64,000 nucleotides of DNA, from NCBI RefSeq assembly GCF_002174125.1, contig NZ_NEXX01000002.1, positions 372,001 to 436,000 on the forward strand, read 5' to 3'. This DNA comes from Acinetobacter populi (GTDB lineage Bacteria; Pseudomonadota; Gammaproteobacteria; Pseudomonadales; Moraxellaceae). Under the pieces are notes generated by a model. That model saw only the letters and a program-made list of their open reading frames with translations. It did not search any database and was not told the origin of the DNA. Made by a program: the position numbers and the translations under genes. Below, one piece after another: positions 59,021 to 64,000 of the stretch; the stretch's first letter is position 1; the number at the start of each line of letters is the position of its first letter.

Positions 59021-59645
59021 TCCTTATCATTGCTATACAATGATCAATTAAATATTTCTCAATTTAATCTCTTCTATTGTCAATTTTTTACTTCTATTTA
59101 TTCATCATTTCACTATATTTATAAAAATTGTCACTTTTTGCCAATTTTGACTATTTTTATCAAGATTTTTAGTATCAATTAGCAAGTATATTTACCCTAA
59201 TCCTTGCCTATTAAATGCACTATTTATTAGAAAAATTAAACCAAATTATTAGAAATACTGAGTTTATTTAATTTTCTAAAAGATAAAAATTTTGATGATT
59301 TGAAATTTTATGCAATAGTTCAAATGTCAAACTTCATTATACTGATTACAAGTGCTGATGCTTTATCATTATACAACCTACGGAATCTATTGATAAATTT
59401 ATCTATTTATAGAGCCTGTTGTGATATAGCATCTATTAAGGATAACTAAAATAGAGAATTAAAATAAATCTTCTCCAGAGCAGGGCTAGTTATTATCCGC
59501 ATACTTTATTATCCGTATAATAACTAGCCATATTTTTTCAAAACAACGACCAAATCCTTAACCTCAAACAATTACAGGCTTTATCTGTAACCTAACACTT
59601 CCCAACATTTACTCAGCCACACTCAAAATACGCTCTCTGATTAAC
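59021..59645. other. Long AT-rich gene-free stretch
   Basis: Between tRNA-Leu copy 2 and the tmk stop. Apart from the hairpin at 59484-59529 I see no gene, RNA or promoter that can be supported. Confidence 0.5.
59484..59529 (+). other. 13-base-pair hairpin with a direct repeat inside
   Basis: GGCTAGTTATTAT and ATAATAACTAGCC pair perfectly around 20 bases, and TTATTATCCG occurs twice within the structure. ATATTTTTTC follows, so it could terminate a plus-strand transcript, but no gene is upstream on that strand except the distant tRNA. Confidence 0.55.
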
Positions 59646-60263
59646 TCAGCTATTTTTATGCTTAAGCCGTTGTTCAATCAGTTCTAATGCCTGCGCTGCA
59701 ATTTCTTCAGGGCGCTGTGTTGCATCAATACGAACAATACGATCAGGTTCCTGTTCTGCCAGTTCCTGATATGCCACACGTACACCATTAAAGAACTCTA
59801 GCTTTTCCTGCTCAAAACGATCCAGCTCTCCCCGCTTTTGTGCACGTTGCATGCCCAATGCCACGGGCGCATCTAGCCAGAATGTGATTTCCGGTAATTG
59901 CTTGACAAAATTTTGGGTGAGAATATCGATTTTCTCCCGATCCATACCACGACCACCATATTGATAAGCAATACTGGCATCCACAAATCGATCACACAGG
60001 ACGATTTTATTTTGTTGTAATGCAGGTAAAATAACCTGTTCAACATGTTGTGCCCTAGCCGCATAAATCAATAATAACTCGGTTGAATCAGACATTTTTT
60101 CCTGATTTGGCTGTAATAGGATTTCTCTTATTTTTTCAGCCAACGGGGTACCGCCAGGTTCACGGGTTAATACCACCGCATAACGTTGTGACAGGATTTG
60201 ATGTAATGTAGCGATTAAAGTGCTTTTACCTACACCTTCTGTACCTTCAAAACTGATAAACAT
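59646..60263 (-). CDS. tmk: Thymidylate kinase
   Basis: 205 residues. P-loop FEGTEGVGKSTL at residue 5, TREPGGTPLAEKIRE, the DRFVDASIAYQ motif and the lid with basic residues (RAQKRGELDRFE). It phosphorylates dTMP to dTDP. It is the last gene of pabC-mltG-tmk, 20 bases after mltG. Confidence 0.97.
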   Translation of the reverse strand: MFISFEGTEGVGKSTLIATLHQILSQRYAVVLTREPGGTPLAEKIREILLQPNQEKMSDSTELLLIYAARAQHVEQVILPALQQNKIVLCDRFVDASIAYQYGGRGMDREKIDILTQNFVKQLPEITFWLDAPVALGMQRAQKRGELDRFEQEKLEFFNGVRVAYQELAEQEPDRIVRIDATQRPEEIAAQALELIEQRLKHKNS

Positions 60264-60283
60264 GTGTATTGTCCCGGGTTGGT

Positions 60284-61357
60284 TTAATTTGAATTGATTT
60301 GACGCTTTTGCTGTAATACAGCCAGATATTCTCTTACCGCCTGATTGTGCTGCTCCAGTGTTTCACTGAATTTATGTCCACCATTGCCTGTCGCAACGAA
60401 ATAGACATTTTTGGACTGATCCGGATGCAAGGCAGCCTCAATCGATCGTTCACTTGGCAAAGCAATTGGCGTTGGCGGTAAACCATGCATGGTGTATGTA
60501 TTATAAGGGGTTGCTGCTCTTAAATCTTCACGACGGATATTGCCCTGATATTTATCGCCCATGCCATAGATGACGGTTGGATCGGTTTGTAAACGCATAC
60601 CCGTCTGTAAACGACGCACAAATACCCCTGAAACCTGCCTACGCTCTTCTTCCAGTGCAGTTTCTTTCTCGACGATAGATGCCATGATCAAGGCTTCATA
60701 TTTATTATGATAAGGCAAATCTTTAGCGCGATTCGCCCAAGCCTGATCCAATGCCTTGATCTGACGTTGATAAAGCTCTTTTAAAATATTGAGATCCGTT
60801 TCACCTTTGGCAAAAAAATAGGTATTCGGTGCGAATAATCCTTCCGGATGACTATATTCCGCACCAATACTTTTCATGATCTCGGCATCGGATAAATCCA
60901 AAACGGTGTTTTTAACATTGCTATCCGCTTTAAGTTTATTCTTTAACTGCTTAAACGTGGTTCCTTCAATCACTGCAATACGATTCATTTGTGCATTATT
61001 GGCATCACTGAGCATGACCAATACCTGACGTACACTCATACCCTGATGAATTTGATAAACCCCAGCTTTTAAAGAATCATGAATAAAAATTTTCTGATAA
61101 AGTTTTAGGACTATCGGAAATTTAACTTTCTCCTGATCGGCAAGCCGCTGAATAAAGGCAGAATATGTCTCACCTTTATCGATCGACAATAATTGGACTT
61201 TATTATTTACAGGATAATGCTTAAATAAACTTTGTGATAAAACCCAAGTCACAACAACAATAGAAATAAGGACAATGATAAAAAGCAGTTTTTTAAATCG
61301 GCGTTTCTGAGCAAATGTTTTTGATTTCTTTGCGCCTGTTTTTTTAGATTTTGCCAT
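60284..61357 (-). CDS. mltG: Endolytic transglycosylase MltG
   Basis: 357 residues. A basic cytoplasmic tail, one membrane segment (residues 27-45), a LysM-like region and the YceG domain with the catalytic Glu in ASIVEKETAL, followed by RLQTDPTVIYG and the PYNTYTMHGLPPTPIALPS motif. MltG cuts nascent glycan strands at the inner membrane and sets their length. It begins six bases after the pabC stop, the common gammaproteobacterial order. Confidence 0.96.
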   Translation of the reverse strand: MAKSKKTGAKKSKTFAQKRRFKKLLFIIVLISIVVVTWVLSQSLFKHYPVNNKVQLLSIDKGETYSAFIQRLADQEKVKFPIVLKLYQKIFIHDSLKAGVYQIHQGMSVRQVLVMLSDANNAQMNRIAVIEGTTFKQLKNKLKADSNVKNTVLDLSDAEIMKSIGAEYSHPEGLFAPNTYFFAKGETDLNILKELYQRQIKALDQAWANRAKDLPYHNKYEALIMASIVEKETALEEERRQVSGVFVRRLQTGMRLQTDPTVIYGMGDKYQGNIRREDLRAATPYNTYTMHGLPPTPIALPSERSIEAALHPDQSKNVYFVATGNGGHKFSETLEQHNQAVREYLAVLQQKRQINSN

Positions 61358-61363
61358 AAAACA

Positions 61364-62203
61364 TTAAACCAATTCTTTCAATTGTAACGATTCGAATAAC
61401 TGTAGACACTTTTGCCGATCCAGCGATTGTACAATGTCTTGATCACGCACAAGCTGCCCCATGATTTGCATGGGATGTAATGCATTACACAAAAATCCCG
61501 CCTCAATCTGCGAAATTTCTGCTTTGCTAATGATACGGACTTGATGCGGAATTTGATAGTGTTGCATACGTGCCAAAATTTCCTGGCGCATAATGCCATT
61601 AATGCCAGTACATTGTAAATCCGGGGTGTGCCATATACCATCAATGAATACAAAACAATTACTGGAAATCCCTTCCACCAAATTTTGCTCTACATCAAAA
61701 CACAAAGCTTCGTCCCATTGCTGCTGTATCGCCATACTTTTTAACATGATCTGTTCGAGACGATTTAAAGTCTTTATGCCTTTTAATGGACGAAAACTGC
61801 TTGCTAATGTTTCTGCTATGAGTCCAACCCTTTCTAATATCACGGGCTGAGTGAGACAATGTGCATCCGGATAATAATAAAAATAAATATCTGCACTTTG
61901 ATTCGGTATGGCGTAGCCTCGCGCTGAAGTTCCCCGACTAATGAGAATTTTTATTGTTCCGGTCGCTCCATCAGGTAAATGTTGCAAAAATTTCTCTTTA
62001 TCGTTTTTTATAAAATCTATATCACAATTTATTCTTAGAGCAGTAATCGCCTGTTGCAACCGTTGTAGATGCCGTTTCCATAGCATAATTTCACCAGCTT
62101 TCAAGCGTGCAGTTGTAAAACAACCATCCCCATATAAAAATGCTCTATCTTCAATAGAAACAATATGTTGATCGACAAAATCTCCATTTTTCAGATATAA
62201 CAT
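61364..62203 (-). CDS. pabC: Aminodeoxychorismate lyase PabC
   Basis: 279 residues from the ATG at 62203; GGAAGA lies just upstream, and a TTG four codons earlier is part of that region. Fold type IV PLP enzyme marks: FLYGDGCFTTARL near residue 22, the PLP-binding lysine in GIKTLNRLEQIMLK, EALCFDVEQNLVEGISSNCF and the GINGIMRQEIL motif. It releases pyruvate to give para-aminobenzoate for folate. It opens the pabC-mltG-tmk operon and is divergent from the sulfate-binding protein gene. Confidence 0.92.
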   Translation of the reverse strand: MLYLKNGDFVDQHIVSIEDRAFLYGDGCFTTARLKAGEIMLWKRHLQRLQQAITALRINCDIDFIKNDKEKFLQHLPDGATGTIKILISRGTSARGYAIPNQSADIYFYYYPDAHCLTQPVILERVGLIAETLASSFRPLKGIKTLNRLEQIMLKSMAIQQQWDEALCFDVEQNLVEGISSNCFVFIDGIWHTPDLQCTGINGIMRQEILARMQHYQIPHQVRIISKAEISQIEAGFLCNALHPMQIMGQLVRDQDIVQSLDRQKCLQLFESLQLKELV

Positions 62204-62379
62204 TTTTTCTTCCAAGCTTATTCGATTTTGTCATCATTTCAAACTTACCCAACATTACAAATCACTTTTTTTCATATAAAATACATTTTTTATTATTTTT
62301 TATGGATTAAAAAATTGCATATGCTTCGCTCAATCGCAAGATTAACAATTTATTGCAAAAAAATTCGGAGAAGCTATAC

Positions 62380-63390
62380 ATGAAATTTTCAAAATTAAAA
62401 ACAGGTATTGCAATTGCCTTACTGGGGTTATCTAGTGCTACGTTTGCTGCAAAAGATTTCCTGAATGTCTCTTATGATCCAACCCGTGAATTTTATGATG
62501 AATTTAACAAATCTTTTGGTGCTTGGTGGAAAGAAAAAACTAAACAGGATGTGAATTTCCGTCAATCGCACGGTGGTTCTGGCAAACAGGCCCGTGCCGT
62601 GATTGATGGCTTAGATGCCGATGTCGTGACTTTGGCCCTTGCCGCAGATATTGATGTGATTGCAGAACAGGCAAAATTATTACCGGAAAACTGGCAAAAA
62701 CTGTTACCTGACAACTCTACGCCTTATACATCTACGATTGTTTTTCTGGTACGTAAAGGCAATCCAAAAGGAATCAAAGACTGGGGCGATCTAATCAAAC
62801 CGGGTGTAGAAATCATTACGCCAAATCCAAAAACATCGGGCGGTGCGCGCTGGAATTATCTCGGTGCATGGGCATGGGCAAAACATCAACCAGGTGGTAA
62901 CGATACCAAAGCACAAGAGTTTGTACGCCAGATTTATAAAAATACCAAGGTACTGGATTCCGGCGCACGTGGTGCAACCACAACATTTGCAGAACGTGGC
63001 ATTGGTGACGTATTGCTGGCTTGGGAAAATGAAGCACATCTTGCCATTCGTGAACAACCGGGTAAATTTGAGATCGTAACACCATCTTTATCTATCTTGG
63101 CAGAGCCACCTGTTGCGATTGTACAAAAAAATGCTGAGCGTAAAGGTAACGTCAATCTGGCAAAAGGCTATCTGAACTATTTATATTCTCCAGCTGGTCA
63201 AGAAATTGCAGCCAAAAATTTCTATCGTCCTCGTAATCAGCAAATCCTGAAAAAATACAGCAATGTATTTAAACCATTGAAACTGGTAACAATTGATAAA
63301 GAATTTGGTGGCTGGCCTAAAACGCAAAAACTACACTTTGACAATGGCGGTATCTTTGATCAAATTGTAAAAGCCAATAATAGCAAGTAA
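62380..63390 (+). CDS. sbp: Sulfate ABC transporter substrate-binding protein
   Basis: 336 residues from the ATG at 62380 (CGGAGAAG upstream). Signal peptide ending at TFA near residue 23. The Sbp/CysP family signature is clear: [32 protein letters not shown], and the [19 protein letters not shown] motif. It captures sulfate or thiosulfate in the periplasm for a CysTWA-type importer. Those genes are not in the window and may follow on the right. CysB control is expected for the family but no site was identified. Confidence 0.94.
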   Translation: MKFSKLKTGIAIALLGLSSATFAAKDFLNVSYDPTREFYDEFNKSFGAWWKEKTKQDVNFRQSHGGSGKQARAVIDGLDADVVTLALAADIDVIAEQAKLLPENWQKLLPDNSTPYTSTIVFLVRKGNPKGIKDWGDLIKPGVEIITPNPKTSGGARWNYLGAWAWAKHQPGGNDTKAQEFVRQIYKNTKVLDSGARGATTTFAERGIGDVLLAWENEAHLAIREQPGKFEIVTPSLSILAEPPVAIVQKNAERKGNVNLAKGYLNYLYSPAGQEIAAKNFYRPRNQQILKKYSNVFKPLKLVTIDKEFGGWPKTQKLHFDNGGIFDQIVKANNSK

Positions 63391-63431
63391 TAAAAGCAAG
63401 TCATTGTAATATGTGGTGGGAGGAGTTAAAG

Positions 63432-64000
63432 ATGAATCATTTACATACAGTCATCGTTCCTGGCGTAGGCGGTAGTGATCAAGACCATTGGCAATCATGG
63501 TTACAACGTCATCTTTCCGACTCTTCCCGTGTTGAGCAACAAGACTGGAATCTGCCGATTCTGAATCAATGGGTTGATCAGTTTTATCAGCATGTACGCC
63601 AGTTAAACCGTCCGGTACGTATTGTCGCTCACAGTTTTGGCTGCCTCACCACAATTGCGGCACTGAATCAGTACCCAAACTTAAGTCGTTGGGTACATTC
63701 TATCTTACTGGTTGCACCTGCAAATCCTGCACGGTTCAGTCAACATGGCTTTGCCAACAGTGATGAGCAATTAGGCCCCTTGTTTCAAAATTTCAGTATC
63801 AATGTACCCTCATTGATGATCATCAGTGAAAATGATCCATGGCTCAGTTATAGTGAAGCGACCGAATACTCAAAATTGTGGAATATTCCCTATATCAACC
63901 AGGGTCTGGCAGGTCATATCAATGTTGCATCGGGTTATGGTAAATGGCCTGAACTTTTGCATTACATCGACAATATTTCAATGTGTAGCCATAAAGTCAA
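63432..64000 (+). CDS. RBBP9/YdeN-type alpha/beta hydrolase (cut by window end)
   Basis: The reading frame from the ATG at 63432 stays open to the window edge (189 codons). AGGAG precedes it. It shows VIVPGVGGSDQDHWQSWLQ at the start, the nucleophile elbow AHSFGC near residue 61, the acid-bearing SENDPW near residue 135 and the catalytic His in AGHIN near residue 157, so all triad members are present. Members are serine hydrolases of uncertain substrate. It lies 41 bases after sbp and is probably in the same operon. Confidence 0.87.
   Translation, partial: MNHLHTVIVPGVGGSDQDHWQSWLQRHLSDSSRVEQQDWNLPILNQWVDQFYQHVRQLNRPVRIVAHSFGCLTTIAALNQYPNLSRWVHSILLVAPANPARFSQHGFANSDEQLGPLFQNFSINVPSLMIISENDPWLSYSEATEYSKLWNIPYINQGLAGHINVASGYGKWPELLHYIDNISMCSHKV

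Overview
The window reads as a chromosomal segment of an Acinetobacter species (Gammaproteobacteria, Moraxellaceae). Evidence: low GC of about 40 percent, a genus-typical ABZJ_00895-type membrane protein, a tmRNA with the tag ANDESYALAA, a core-type methionine synthase next to a DUF1852 gene, and many familiar Acinetobacter housekeeping genes (groESL, pckG, hemB, thiO, ttcA, htpX, greB, folD, pabC-mltG-tmk). Genus-level assignment is inference from protein content; the species cannot be told.

Region by region. 1-6.1 kb is a nitrate/nitrite assimilation locus: nirD (cut by the window edge), nirB and a NarK-family transporter on the minus strand, divergent from nasT-nasS. The 463-base gap between them carries two sigma-54 type promoters facing outwards and, right at the predicted 5' end of the transporter-nirBD transcript, a pair of hexaloop hairpins of the kind bound by ANTAR proteins such as NasT. 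6.2-14 kb holds an OFA-family MFS carrier, a FecCD-type ABC importer (binding lipoprotein, permease, ATPase), a GNAT acetyltransferase and a TonB-dependent receptor with a Zur-like operator. 14.1-16.9 kb is a methionine module (flavin reductase, MesD-type synthase, MesX/DUF1852). 16.9-22.2 kb is an accessory islet: a decayed IS3-family transposase, a LysR regulator, an ACS-family MFS carrier, an M81/MlrC metallopeptidase, a scrap of a second methionine synthase and a 40-base palindrome, bounded by tRNA-Ser.

22.3-39.6 kb is mostly housekeeping: greB, two lytic transglycosylases, an SCP2 protein, ttcA, htpX, small membrane proteins, an orphan RND pump, thiO, hemB, a hotdog thioesterase and an emrAB-like efflux pair behind a perfect 18-base palindrome. 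39.8-43.6 kb has ssrA (tmRNA) followed by three spaced copies of an 11-base motif that look like a transposon end, then a short trimeric autotransporter adhesin divergent from an XRE regulator with a repeated palindromic element between them, and a small coiled-coil protein. 44-50.2 kb has groESL with a clear sigma-32 promoter, a metallophosphatase overlapping a diacylglycerol-kinase-like gene, and pckG. 50.3-64 kb has a second TonB receptor, glpK, a lipoprotein, a methyltransferase, folD, tRNA-Cys, two identical tRNA-Leu(UAA) genes flanking a PhoD phosphatase, pabC-mltG-tmk, a sulfate-binding protein and a partial RBBP9-type hydrolase.

The best-supported unusual signal is the combined sigma-54 plus two-hairpin leader control of nitrate assimilation. 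No CRISPR array, prophage or toxin-antitoxin pair was seen.
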